A stretch of 64,000 bases of DNA from an uncultured Pelagibacteraceae bacterium. Lineage in GTDB: Bacteria; Pseudomonadota; Alphaproteobacteria; Pelagibacterales; Pelagibacteraceae. Below are positions 36,088 to 45,291 of this stretch, piece after piece. The position numbers and the translations under genes are program-made. The notes beneath the pieces were generated by a model that saw only the letters and a program-made list of their open reading frames with translations, was not told the DNA's origin and did not search any database. The stretch lies in NCBI GenBank assembly GCA_902540595.1, contig CACBNI010000006.1, positions 1 to 64,000 of the forward strand. Reading direction: 5' to 3'. Position 1 is the first letter of the stretch, and each line of letters opens with the position of its first letter.

Positions 36088-36786
36088 CTAAATTTTATAT
36101 AACAAAAACTCCTCTTCTCCAGGATTAAAAAGAAATATCTTTTTCCATTTAATTTCGTTCAGTATTAATGAGGTTTTTTCACCTATACACATTAAATTCG
36201 TATCCATCCAAAAACTTTCTAGTTGATGAATTTTGATAAAGTTTAAAAAGCTTGATCCGCTGTTTTGAGAGTAAACATAGACCATATCAGGCATATTTTG
36301 TTTTAATTCTTTAACAAAGTCTTCATTAAAATTATGATTATGGTTGACCCTATAATTTATAATCCTCTTGATACTATAACCTTCTTTTATTAACTGCTGG
36401 TCAAGATCGACTGATATTGTTTCTCCACTCACATAAAGTAACTGACCACTAGATGAATTATGGTTTTGCAAGATTAATTCTTTTAAATTTGAAACATTAC
36501 CTTCAGCTGCAATTGTATTTTGAAAACCAAAACTTCTTGCTTTTTTTTCAGTTTCTTCTCCTACACAGAAACATTTGATTGTCTTATTAATTTCATCATG
36601 ATTTAAAAATTTTACAGCATTAGCACTAGTGAAGATAAATCCATTGAAGTCTGCAAAATTTATTTCGTCGTGAACTACTTCCTCAACACTTAATAAAGGA
36701 AGGTGGGAAACTTGATGACCTAAGGATTTGAATTTGACTATCATTTCAGAGCAGTCTTCTAAAGGTCTTGTTAGTAAAATATGCAT
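36088..36786 (-). CDS. hemD: Uroporphyrinogen-III synthase
   Basis: 232 aa. HemD is weakly conserved, but the start (ILLTRPLEDC), the GFIFTSANAVKFL stretch and the position 1 nt downstream of hemC make the call good. It closes and inverts ring D of the tetrapyrrole in heme synthesis. Confidence 0.88.
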   Translation of the reverse strand: MHILLTRPLEDCSEMIVKFKSLGHQVSHLPLLSVEEVVHDEINFADFNGFIFTSANAVKFLNHDEINKTIKCFCVGEETEKKARSFGFQNTIAAEGNVSNLKELILQNHNSSSGQLLYVSGETISVDLDQQLIKEGYSIKRIINYRVNHNHNFNEDFVKELKQNMPDMVYVYSQNSGSSFLNFIKIHQLESFWMDTNLMCIGEKTSLILNEIKWKKIFLFNPGEEEFLLYKI

Positions 36787-36787
36787 A

Positions 36788-37705
36788 TTATCTTTTATAA
36801 GAATTATTAGATTTTGTTTTTAAAATTTGACCTACTTCTTTGCCAATTTGGCTAAAGTCTTCAACTTTGCCAGTTTTTTTTTCATAATATCTTTTCGAGC
36901 CATCTAAAGAAAATAATTCAGCTTCAACAATAATTTTATCATCTTTTATTATAGAGTGGGCTCCAACTGCGGTTTCGCAGTCGCCTTCCAAAACTTTTAA
37001 AATATTTCTCTCAACATGTGCTCTCATAGATGTTTCGTTATGATTTATTTTTTTTAAAACTGAGATTATTTCCTCATCGTCCTCTCTACATTGAAGTGCA
37101 ATTATACCTTGTCCAGCACTTGGAATTATTTTTTCAGGAGAAAATATTTCTGAAATTTCACTGTCAAAATTCAAAAATTTAATTCCTGCATAGGATAAGA
37201 TTATTGCGTCATAGGTTCCATCTTTAAGTTTTTTAATTCGTGTATCAACATTCCCTCTAATAAGTTTACATTCAAGATCTGATCTGATTTTTTTAATTTG
37301 ATATTCTCTTCTAAAAGATGAGGTTCCAATTATAGAGTTTTTTTTTAATTCATTTAATTTTTGTTTATCCTTTGTGATAAGAATTTCTCTTGCATCGTTT
37401 CTTTCTAAGAATACATCTGTTTTAAGACCTTGAGTTTCAAAAGCTGGCATATCTTTGAGTGCGTGAACTGCAATGTCGATATTTTTATCTTGAAGTTCTT
37501 TTTCAATATTGCTTGAAAATAATCCTTTACCACCAACTTCTGACAATCTTGTATCCTTAATCTCGTCTCCTTTTGTTTTTATTTTTTTTATTACAACATC
37601 TTCATCAATTAAATCAGTACTTTTGACAATTTGATCTTTGGCTTTTTGGGCATAAAGCATAGCCAGCTTACTGCCTCTAGAACCAATGATAATTTTACTA
37701 TTCAT
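36788..37705 (-). CDS. hemC: Hydroxymethylbilane synthase (porphobilinogen deaminase)
   Basis: 305 aa. IIIGSRGSKLAMLYA, VHALKDMPA, IGTSSFRREYQIK, IRGNVDTRIKKL and the dipyrromethane Cys in LEGDCETAVGAH are all present. Polymerises four porphobilinogens. First of hemC-hemD on this strand, divergent from tsaD with 56 bp between. Confidence 0.96.
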   Translation of the reverse strand: MNSKIIIGSRGSKLAMLYAQKAKDQIVKSTDLIDEDVVIKKIKTKGDEIKDTRLSEVGGKGLFSSNIEKELQDKNIDIAVHALKDMPAFETQGLKTDVFLERNDAREILITKDKQKLNELKKNSIIGTSSFRREYQIKKIRSDLECKLIRGNVDTRIKKLKDGTYDAIILSYAGIKFLNFDSEISEIFSPEKIIPSAGQGIIALQCREDDEEIISVLKKINHNETSMRAHVERNILKVLEGDCETAVGAHSIIKDDKIIVEAELFSLDGSKRYYEKKTGKVEDFSQIGKEVGQILKTKSNNSYKR

Positions 37706-37761
37706 AAATATATTTATTTCTTACTTGTATTGAGATTGTACAATTATTAAAAACTATTTGA

Positions 37762-38835
37762 ATGAGCAAAAAACCCTTAATTCTCGGAATAGAAACGAGC
37801 TGTGATGAGACGGCTGCATCAATTATAACTCAAAATGATCAAGGGAGTCCGGTAGTTTTATCAAGTGTCGTTTCAAGCCAAGTTGAAGTACATAAGGAAT
37901 TTGGAGGAGTGGTTCCAGAATTAGCTGCACGAGCACATATTGATAAAATTGATTGGATTGTTCAAAAAGCTATTAATGACAGTGGAAAAAAAATTAATGA
38001 AATTGATGCCGTAGCATCCACTGCAGGACCTGGTTTGATTGTTTGTCTGTCTGTTGGTTTAAGTTTTGGAAAAGCTTTTGCAGCTTCAATAAATAAACCC
38101 TTTATAGCAGTTAACCACTTAGAGGGTCATGCATTAAGTCCTAAGTTGAATTCAAATTTAAACTATCCCTATTTACTTTTGTTGATCTCAGGTGGACATT
38201 CACAATTTTTAAATGTTCAAGGATTAGGAAAATATAAAAGATTAGGCACAACCATTGACGATGCTTTGGGAGAAGCATTTGATAAAACTGCAAAACTTTT
38301 AGGTATTGAATTTCCAGGTGGTCCACAAATTGAAATTTTAGCAAAAAAAGGTGATCCTAATAAATATGATTTACCAAAACCTATTTTTAGTAAAGGTGGT
38401 TGTAATTTGTCTTTTGCTGGTCTTAAAACGGCTGTGTTAAGAATAACTAAAAATATTAAAACAGATCAGGAAAAATTTGATCTAGCTGCATCTTTTCAAA
38501 GAACTATAGAGGAAATTTTATATAAAAAAACTAAAGTTGCTTTTAAAGAATTTGAAAAACAAAATGCTCTAACTGAAAAAAATTTTGTAGTTGCTGGAGG
38601 AGTAGCTGCTAATAAAAATATTAGAAATATGCTAATCAGTTTATGTGAGGAGGAAAATTATCAAAGTATTTTTCCACCAATAGAACTTTGTGGAGATAAT
38701 GCCGCCATGATAGCAATGGTTGGTTTAGAGAAATTTAAATTAAAAGAGTTTAGTCAATTAGATCATCCTGCAAAACCTAGATGGCCCCTTGATGAGAATG
38801 CTGCTTTTTTGAAAGGTGCTGGGGTTCAATTATAA
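37762..38835 (+). CDS. tsaD: tRNA N6-threonylcarbamoyladenosine transferase TsaD
   Basis: 357 aa. ILGIETSCDETAAS at the start, metal ligands in AVNHLEGHALSP, and LLISGGHSQ and NLSFAGLKTAV motifs. Makes t6A37 in ANN-decoding tRNAs with TsaB/C/E. The stop overlaps the next ATG by 1 nt. Confidence 0.97.
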   Translation: MSKKPLILGIETSCDETAASIITQNDQGSPVVLSSVVSSQVEVHKEFGGVVPELAARAHIDKIDWIVQKAINDSGKKINEIDAVASTAGPGLIVCLSVGLSFGKAFAASINKPFIAVNHLEGHALSPKLNSNLNYPYLLLLISGGHSQFLNVQGLGKYKRLGTTIDDALGEAFDKTAKLLGIEFPGGPQIEILAKKGDPNKYDLPKPIFSKGGCNLSFAGLKTAVLRITKNIKTDQEKFDLAASFQRTIEEILYKKTKVAFKEFEKQNALTEKNFVVAGGVAANKNIRNMLISLCEEENYQSIFPPIELCGDNAAMIAMVGLEKFKLKEFSQLDHPAKPRWPLDENAAFLKGAGVQL

Positions 38836-39248
38836 TGCAATACTGGTTAATGAAATCTGAACCAGATGTATGGTCTATTCATCAACAAATAAAGTCAGGT
38901 GCCAAAGGGGCACCGTGGGATGGGGTAAGAAATTATCAAGCTGCAAAAAATTTAAAGTCAATGAAAAAAGGTGACCTTTGTTTTTTTTATCATTCAAATA
39001 TTGGTAAAGAAATTGTAGGTATTGTTGAGGTCATTAAAGAGCACTACTTAGACAAAACTGATAAAAGTGGGCGCTTTGTTGCTGTTACGGTTAAGTTTAA
39101 AAAGAAACTAGCAAAACCAGTTACCTTAGAAGAGATAAAAAAACATAAGGAATTAGGCGATTTAGCGTTGATTAAACAGAGCAGACTATCTGTAATGCCA
39201 ATCGATTATAAAAGCTGGAAAATCATAAATAACATGAGTAGAATTTAA
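38835..39248 (+). CDS. EVE-domain protein
   Basis: 137 aa, entirely an EVE (PUA-like) domain: YWLMKSEPDVWSIHQ, WDGVRNYQAAKNLKSMKKGD, FYHSN. Such proteins bind modified bases in nucleic acids. Follows tsaD with a 1-nt overlap. Confidence 0.92.
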   Translation: MQYWLMKSEPDVWSIHQQIKSGAKGAPWDGVRNYQAAKNLKSMKKGDLCFFYHSNIGKEIVGIVEVIKEHYLDKTDKSGRFVAVTVKFKKKLAKPVTLEEIKKHKELGDLALIKQSRLSVMPIDYKSWKIINNMSRI

Positions 39249-39263
39249 AAAAAAAATTTACAC

Positions 39264-41348
39264 ATGCCTAAAAAAAAGAAAAAAAAACCTAAAGTAAAAA
39301 AAAAATCTTCTAAAAAAGTTAAGAAAAGAACTAAAGTAAAAAAGGTTTCAAACAAAATCAAAAAAAAAACAAAAAGCAAAAAGAAGACTAAAAAAGAGAA
39401 TGGTTCTTCTCCTCCTGAAATAGTTATAAAAACTAAACCAGAATGGGTAAAAGCAAGTTTAGCAAATAAAAGTAAGTACCAACAAAAATATTCACAATCT
39501 ATCAAAAGTAACGATGATTTTTGGAGAAAAGAAGGAAAAAGAATTACTTGGATAAAACCTTATAAAAAAATTAAAGATGTTAAATACAGCACTAAAGAAG
39601 TAAAAATTAAATGGTATGAAGATGGAACTTTGAATGCTTCAGCTAACTGTATTGATAGACATTTAAAAGATAAAAAAGATAAAACTGCAATTATTTGGGT
39701 TGGCGATGATCCGAAAGATAGTCAAAAAATAACTTATAAACAATTACACCAAAAAGTTTCCAAAGCTGCAAATGGTTTAAAAAAACTTGGAATTAAAAAA
39801 GGAGATCGTGTTACAATTTATTTAACCATGATCCCAGAGCTTGCAATTTTAATGCTGGCATGTGTTAGAATTGGAGCAGTCCATTCAATTATATTTGGTG
39901 GTTTTTCTGCAGAATCGATTTCGGGAAGAGTAAATGATTGCGAGTCTGAATATATAATCACTGCTGATGAGGGAGTTAGAGGAGGAAAAACTATTCCACT
40001 AAAATATACAACTGATGAAGCTCTAACAAGTTGTCCAAATGTAAAAAAATGTATTGTAGTTAAACGAACAGGAAATTACATCAATTGGAATGAGGAAAGA
40101 GATGTTTGGTATCATGATTTAATTAAAGATGTTTCAAATCATTGTGAACCTGAAGAAATGAATGCTGAGGATCCTTTATTTATTTTATATACCTCAGGAT
40201 CAACTGGTAAACCAAAAGGAGTTCTTCATACTACGGGTGGGTATATGGTATATGCATCAATGACCCATCAATATATTTTTAACTATAAGCCAAAAGATAT
40301 TTATTGGTGTACTGCTGATATTGGATGGGTAACGGGTCATAGTTATATTATTTATGGACCCCTTGCTAATGGTGCTACAACAATAATGTTTGAGGGAATT
40401 CCTAATTATCCTGACACTTCAAGGTGGTGGCAGATCGTTGATAAATATAAAGTAAATATCTTCTATACCGCTCCTACAGCAATCAGAGCTTTAATGCGTG
40501 AAGGTGATAAACCGGTTAAAAAAACCTCTAGAAAGTCTCTTAAGTTGCTTGGTACTGTTGGTGAACCGATTAATCCAGAGGCTTGGATGTGGTATTACAA
40601 AACAGTTGGGAACTCAAAGTCTCCTATTGTAGATACTTGGTGGCAAACGGAAACAGGTGGAATACTAATAGCTCCTCAAACTGGAGCTATTCCATTAAAA
40701 CCTGGTTCAGCTACAAAACCGTTCTATGGAATTAAGCCTGTTATCGTTGATAAAAACGGCAAAGAGATAAAAGGCGCTGGCGAAGGAAGGCTTTGTATTG
40801 CTCAATCATGGCCAGGTCAAATGAGAACTGTTTATGGAGACCATCAAAGATTTATCGACACTTATTTTTCTCAGTTTAATGGTAAATATTTTACTGGGGA
40901 TGGCTGTAGGAGAGATAAAGATGGATATTACTGGATCACAGGACGAGTTGATGATGTAATTATTGTATCTGGACATAATCTAGGTACTGCTGAGATTGAA
41001 AGTGCATTTGTTGCTCATCCAAAAGTTGCTGAAGCAGCTGTAGTTGGTTATCCACACGATATTAAAGGAAATGGTTTGTATTGTTATGTCACTTTAAATG
41101 CAGGAGAAACTGAAAATGGAGATCTTGAAAGAGATTTAAAACTTTGGGTCAGAAAACAAATTGGGCCTCTAGCAACTCCTGACTTAATACACTTTACTCC
41201 GGGTCTTCCAAAAACTAGATCAGGTAAAATAATGAGAAGGATTTTGAGAAAAATTGCTGCAAACGAGCATGGACAATTAGGTGACACCACTACTTTAGCT
41301 GATCCAAGTGTTGTCGAAAGCTTAGTCGATAATAGAAAAAATATTTAA
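39264..41348 (+). CDS. acs: Acetyl-CoA synthetase with a lysine-rich N-terminal extension
   Basis: 694 aa. The adenylation core is standard: [19 protein letters not shown], the WWQTETGG stretch, and [14 protein letters not shown] with the regulatory acetylation Lys. It converts acetate, ATP and CoA to acetyl-CoA. The core begins near residue 70 ([18 protein letters not shown]). The first 45 residues are about half Lys ([19 protein letters not shown]...), absent from typical Acs. I see no in-frame ATG before residue 190, so the tail seems genuine. The symporter two genes away may supply acetate. Confidence 0.94.
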   Translation: MPKKKKKKPKVKKKSSKKVKKRTKVKKVSNKIKKKTKSKKKTKKENGSSPPEIVIKTKPEWVKASLANKSKYQQKYSQSIKSNDDFWRKEGKRITWIKPYKKIKDVKYSTKEVKIKWYEDGTLNASANCIDRHLKDKKDKTAIIWVGDDPKDSQKITYKQLHQKVSKAANGLKKLGIKKGDRVTIYLTMIPELAILMLACVRIGAVHSIIFGGFSAESISGRVNDCESEYIITADEGVRGGKTIPLKYTTDEALTSCPNVKKCIVVKRTGNYINWNEERDVWYHDLIKDVSNHCEPEEMNAEDPLFILYTSGSTGKPKGVLHTTGGYMVYASMTHQYIFNYKPKDIYWCTADIGWVTGHSYIIYGPLANGATTIMFEGIPNYPDTSRWWQIVDKYKVNIFYTAPTAIRALMREGDKPVKKTSRKSLKLLGTVGEPINPEAWMWYYKTVGNSKSPIVDTWWQTETGGILIAPQTGAIPLKPGSATKPFYGIKPVIVDKNGKEIKGAGEGRLCIAQSWPGQMRTVYGDHQRFIDTYFSQFNGKYFTGDGCRRDKDGYYWITGRVDDVIIVSGHNLGTAEIESAFVAHPKVAEAAVVGYPHDIKGNGLYCYVTLNAGETENGDLERDLKLWVRKQIGPLATPDLIHFTPGLPKTRSGKIMRRILRKIAANEHGQLGDTTTLADPSVVESLVDNRKNI

Positions 41349-41989
41349 AACTGAACTAAGTTCTGAAATTCTTGTTTAATTACATCCCACTTTAATATCA
41401 TAGAGTTTAGGACAATTTTACGATCTAAGGTTTTTAACTCTTCAGCAATTGGTGCCCATTTATACAATGAGAGTGCGCTTGGATTAAACGGTAGATCTGT
41501 ATGATAAGTATCCCAGTTAATATTTTGAAATCTATCTTCAAAATCAATTCTAGCCTGGTCAACAACGTCTAATGGCATTTTATTCGAAATTTCATCATCT
41601 AAAATTTTATTAAAAATCTCTTTTGCTTTATCAGTGTCTTGAAAATTGAAATTAACCCTCAAATAAGAGAAAGTATAAAGAGATAAATCTTGAAGTGCCA
41701 CAGAATAAATATTCCATTTCGCAAGATTAACTGAGCCCATAAACTTATCATTTTCAAAATGAAGAACATACCGAGTTCCCATTCGAGTTTTTAAATAATT
41801 ATACAAAGTTACTTGGGTTACCCATGCAGATTTAGTTTGAATAAAAGTTTCAAGTTCATCTAAATTCTTAATTTTTTTTTTTGGAATAAACGCTTTAAAC
41901 ATTGCTAACAAATATGTCTTAAAATCCGTTGCTGTTAGATCTTTCCAAGTTAACTTGTATTTTGACATAATCTGAGCCGTATGTGGCAT
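41345..41989 (-). CDS. Conserved protein of unknown function
   Basis: 214 aa, soluble, no signal. The segment [20 protein letters not shown] looks strongly constrained, rich in aromatic residues throughout. ATG at 41989 has AGGG 6 nt upstream; a second ATG lies seven codons in. It sits between acs (4-nt 3' overlap) and the divergent symporter operon. I cannot name the family. Confidence 0.7.
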   Translation of the reverse strand: MPHTAQIMSKYKLTWKDLTATDFKTYLLAMFKAFIPKKKIKNLDELETFIQTKSAWVTQVTLYNYLKTRMGTRYVLHFENDKFMGSVNLAKWNIYSVALQDLSLYTFSYLRVNFNFQDTDKAKEIFNKILDDEISNKMPLDVVDQARIDFEDRFQNINWDTYHTDLPFNPSALSLYKWAPIAEELKTLDRKIVLNSMILKWDVIKQEFQNLVQF

Positions 41990-42102
41990 TTATACCCTAA
42001 AAAAGTCAGTAAATAAGTACCTATTATGGTTAAATTTAGGTCTTTTCAAAAGCCTCATAATGGTTATGGTTTTGCCAGTTATAACTAAATAGAGAGGTAA
42101 AT

Positions 42103-42363
42103 ATGTCAAATCAAGAAAAACATTGGGAGAAATCCAGAGGTTTGCTGATGATAACGTTAGCAATCTGGTTTGTATTCTCAATTGGCATCTTCCTTTTTGG
42201 AGCTGAAATGAACGAGGTCACAGGACCTTTCGGTTATCCGTGGACATATTGGTTTACGTGTCAGGGATCTCTTGGAGCATTTGTAATCCTTATTTTCTGG
42301 TTTGCGAATAGACAAGAAAAGATCGACGAAGAGTTCGGCTTTAGCGAAAGAGAGGATGAATAA
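42103..42363 (+). CDS. DUF4212 small subunit of sodium/solute symporter
   Basis: 86 aa, two membrane helices, with FGYPWTYWFTCQGSLGAF typical of DUF4212. It is preceded by a GAGAGG ribosome site. In this family the small protein partners a large SSS symporter of the VC2705 type, whose gene starts at its stop codon (1-nt overlap). Confidence 0.88.
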   Translation: MSNQEKHWEKSRGLLMITLAIWFVFSIGIFLFGAEMNEVTGPFGYPWTYWFTCQGSLGAFVILIFWFANRQEKIDEEFGFSEREDE

Positions 42364-44174
42364 TGAAAAGTACTAATTTCATTGATAACTTGCCTAAAGT
42401 TTATGGAATCTATACCGGAGGGTTTATAGGTTTTATAATTTTAATGGCAATTGCAGAGCAGATGGGTATGACTGCGAAGGCGATCGGTATCGCTTTTGTA
42501 GCATTTACTGTATTCATCTATGCATTAATCGGTTGGCTATCAAGAACAGCCCAAGCGGATGCATATTACGTAGCTGGAAGACAGGTACCAACAGTATTCA
42601 ACGGAATGGCCACAGCAGCAGACTGGATGTCTGGTGCTTCATTCGTTGCAATGGCTGGAGGTATTTACTTTAAAGGTTACGGTTATATGGCTCTACTTGT
42701 AGGTTGGACTGGTGGTTACGTGTTAGTTGCATCTTTATTAGCACCTTACTTAAGAAAATTTGGCTGTTACACAGTTCCAGATTTTATAGGTACAAGATAC
42801 GGTGGTAATTTGGCTAGGTTTAGTGCGGTAGTGGTTTTAACCGTTGCTTCATTTACTTATGTAACAGCACAAATTAACGCTACAGGTACTATTGCATCTG
42901 TTGCACTTGATATCCCATTCCAATACGCAGTTTATATTGGACTAATAAGTATTTTATTATGTTCAATGTTAGGTGGTATGAGAGGGGTAACTTGGACACA
43001 GGTTGCGCAATATATTGTACTAATTATAGCTTACTTGCTTCCAGTATTCTGGATCAGTAACAAAATAGGTGCGGGTTTCTTCCCTCACTTTATGTTAGCT
43101 GATGAAGTAGCTAGAATTGGTGAGTTAGAAGCACAGTTTGGTTTTGTTAAAAACTCAGCTGCTGATCTAGCAACGGTACCTAAAGGCTTAGCAGGAATAA
43201 CTAAGGCTCACTCTGCAGTTAACGCTTCACCTTGGGCATTTATTTCATTAGCACTGGCGATGATGATGGGAACAGCATCATTACCTCACGTGATGATGAG
43301 ATACTTTACTACTCCAAGTGTAAAAGCAGCTAGAAAATCAGTAGGTTGGTCACTATTTTTTATCTTCCTACTTTATTCTTCTGCTCCAATGTTAGCTACA
43401 CTATCTAAATTATCTTTGTTAGATCCGAATTTATCTACGGGTATTATCGGTAAATCAGTAGCAGAGGTTCAAGCGATAGATTGGTATCAAAACTGGAATA
43501 CAGCAAACCTAATGTTTATCAGCGACTTTAATGGAAATGGAACAGTTGAATTAAACGAGTTCTTCATGGGTGGTAAAGCCGTTGTATTAGCAACACCAGA
43601 GATAGCTGGATTACCTTACGTAATCTCAGGTCTGGTTGCCGCTGGAGGTATGGCAGCTGCCATGTCAACAGCCGATGGTTTGATTCTAGCAATTGCAAAT
43701 GCTATATCACATGATGTTTACTATAAGATCATTGATCCAAAAGCGGAAACTGCAAAACGACTAGTTGTTGCAAGGGTATTGCTTGTAGTAATTGGTTTTG
43801 CTGGAGCAACTATTGCGGCAATGGAGATCCAAGGTATCTTAGGTTCGGTTATCTGGGCATTTGATTTTGCAATGTCAGGATTGTTCTTCCCACTTGTACT
43901 TGGTGTATGGTGGAAGAGAGCTAACAGACAAGGTGCTATTGCTGGTATGTTAGGAGGTCTAGCTGCTGGTACTTGGTACTTAGTTTGGGTACGAACTGGT
44001 GGAAGTGGATTCCTAGGAATTACTCAATTAACATTTGGTATCTTCGGATCAGCTGTTAGTTTGGTTGCGATGGTGGTTGTGAGTTTAATGACTCAAGAGC
44101 CAGACAAAGCAACTCAAAAAATGGTTGATGAAGTACGTGTACCAAGTGGTAAAACAATTCTTGGAAAACAGTAA
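42363..44174 (+). CDS. Sodium:solute symporter, VC2705/ActP-like, with EF-hand-like loop
   Basis: 603 aa, about 13 membrane helices. SSS-family motifs include ADAYYVAGRQVP, ATAADWMSGASFVAM and SGLVAAGGMAAAMSTADGLIL. Probable acetate or other short carboxylate uptake with sodium, given acs next door. Residues 388-399 read DFNGNGTVELNE, a canonical 12-residue EF-hand calcium loop (D1, N3, N5, G6, V8, E12) between membrane segments. A terminator follows. Confidence 0.92.
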   Translation: MKSTNFIDNLPKVYGIYTGGFIGFIILMAIAEQMGMTAKAIGIAFVAFTVFIYALIGWLSRTAQADAYYVAGRQVPTVFNGMATAADWMSGASFVAMAGGIYFKGYGYMALLVGWTGGYVLVASLLAPYLRKFGCYTVPDFIGTRYGGNLARFSAVVVLTVASFTYVTAQINATGTIASVALDIPFQYAVYIGLISILLCSMLGGMRGVTWTQVAQYIVLIIAYLLPVFWISNKIGAGFFPHFMLADEVARIGELEAQFGFVKNSAADLATVPKGLAGITKAHSAVNASPWAFISLALAMMMGTASLPHVMMRYFTTPSVKAARKSVGWSLFFIFLLYSSAPMLATLSKLSLLDPNLSTGIIGKSVAEVQAIDWYQNWNTANLMFISDFNGNGTVELNEFFMGGKAVVLATPEIAGLPYVISGLVAAGGMAAAMSTADGLILAIANAISHDVYYKIIDPKAETAKRLVVARVLLVVIGFAGATIAAMEIQGILGSVIWAFDFAMSGLFFPLVLGVWWKRANRQGAIAGMLGGLAAGTWYLVWVRTGGSGFLGITQLTFGIFGSAVSLVAMVVVSLMTQEPDKATQKMVDEVRVPSGKTILGKQ

Positions 44175-44185
44175 ATAAACTTTAT

Positions 44186-44220
44186 AAGGGGCGATTAATT
44201 TCGCCCCTTTTCTTTCTTTT
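44186..44220 (+). terminator. Rho-independent terminator after the symporter operon
   Basis: AAGGGGCGA (44186-44194) and TCGCCCCTT (44201-44209) form a 9-bp stem with a TTAATT loop, followed by a T-rich tract. One of the clearest terminators in the window. Confidence 0.9.
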
Positions 44221-44242
44221 CAATTTCAAATATAAATCTTAA

Positions 44243-44599
44243 ATGTCAGCAAACTTTCACCCGTTTATATATTTTATTGATTATTTCTTTGGCATAATCA
44301 TGTGGACACTGATCGGTAGAGTTGCAATGAACATCTTTCAAAGAGAAGACTCTGAATTTTTTTTTATGAGGGTCTTTGTTAAATATACAAATCCTTTAAT
44401 CAGACTATTTAAGCCTCTGACCCCATCGTTCATTATTGGGCCTTTGGTACCTTTATATGTGGCTTGGTTTTTTTATATGATTAGATTTTATTTAATGCCT
44501 TGGATCTTGGGCTATTCTGTTATGGGGATGCTATCATTTCCTCTCGAAAGTGAAATATCGAGACAAATTTATCAATTTTTTGATTCAATTAAATTTTAA
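44243..44599 (+). CDS. YggT-like small membrane protein
   Basis: 118 aa, three membrane segments. The middle reads YTNPLIRLFKPLTPSFI before a hydrophobic helix, similar to the YggT pattern (T-x-P-x-[LI]-x-x-x-[RK]). More divergent than the yggT gene at 34713. Upstream of rpe on the same strand. Confidence 0.6.
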   Translation: MSANFHPFIYFIDYFFGIIMWTLIGRVAMNIFQREDSEFFFMRVFVKYTNPLIRLFKPLTPSFIIGPLVPLYVAWFFYMIRFYLMPWILGYSVMGMLSFPLESEISRQIYQFFDSIKF

Positions 44600-44627
44600 A
44601 AATTGATACTAGTAAATCTAGCTATCA

Positions 44628-45287
44628 ATGAAAAATATACAAATTTCACCGTCAATTTTATCTGCTGATTTTAGTCAATTAGGTATTGAAATTAAAAGAT
44701 TAGAAGAAGGTGGTGCTGATATGATCCATGTTGATGTCATGGATGGTCATTTTGTTCCAAATCTAACCATTGGTCCCCCAGTTATTAAAGCCCTTCGAAA
44801 GCACTGCTCTTTAAAGTTTGATGTACACTTGATGATTTCACCGGTGCATAAATACATAGAAGCGTATGCAGACGCAGGAGCAGATATCATTACAATTCAC
44901 CCAGAAGCAACTCAAAACTTGAGAGAATCAATTAAAACGATTAAAGATTTAAAAAAGAAGGTCGGAGTTTCTCTTAATCCAGAGTCGAAAATTGAACTAA
45001 TTACTGAATTTTTAGATCAAATAGATTTGGTTTTAATCATGAGTGTTAATCCAGGTTTTGGAGGTCAAAAATTTATGCCAGAGGTTCTAGATAAAATTAA
45101 ACAGCTTAAAAAAATTCAACGAGAAAAAAATTTGAATTTTGATATTGAAATAGATGGTGGAATAAATTTTGAAAATTGCAAAATTGCTATTGATGCTGGA
45201 GCAAATATTCTTGTTTCAGGTACAACCGTATTCAAAAGTAATGACGGAGATATAAAAAAGAATATTGATTTATTAAAACTAAAATAA
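44628..45287 (+). CDS. rpe: Ribulose-phosphate 3-epimerase
   Basis: 219 aa TIM barrel. ISPSILSADFSQLG, HVDVMDGHFVPNLTIGP, DVHLMI, VNPGFGGQKF and EIDGGINFEN carry the metal-binding His and Asp residues. Pentose phosphate pathway. Followed 4 nt later by the heparinase-family gene. Confidence 0.96.
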   Translation: MKNIQISPSILSADFSQLGIEIKRLEEGGADMIHVDVMDGHFVPNLTIGPPVIKALRKHCSLKFDVHLMISPVHKYIEAYADAGADIITIHPEATQNLRESIKTIKDLKKKVGVSLNPESKIELITEFLDQIDLVLIMSVNPGFGGQKFMPEVLDKIKQLKKIQREKNLNFDIEIDGGINFENCKIAIDAGANILVSGTTVFKSNDGDIKKNIDLLKLK

Positions 45288-45291
45288 GTTA

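Noticed and set aside
39245..39505. Minus-strand hydrophobic ORF of 86 codons opposite the acs start.
   Set aside because: It is the complement of the Lys-codon run (AAA read as TTT, Phe) and overlaps acs fully.
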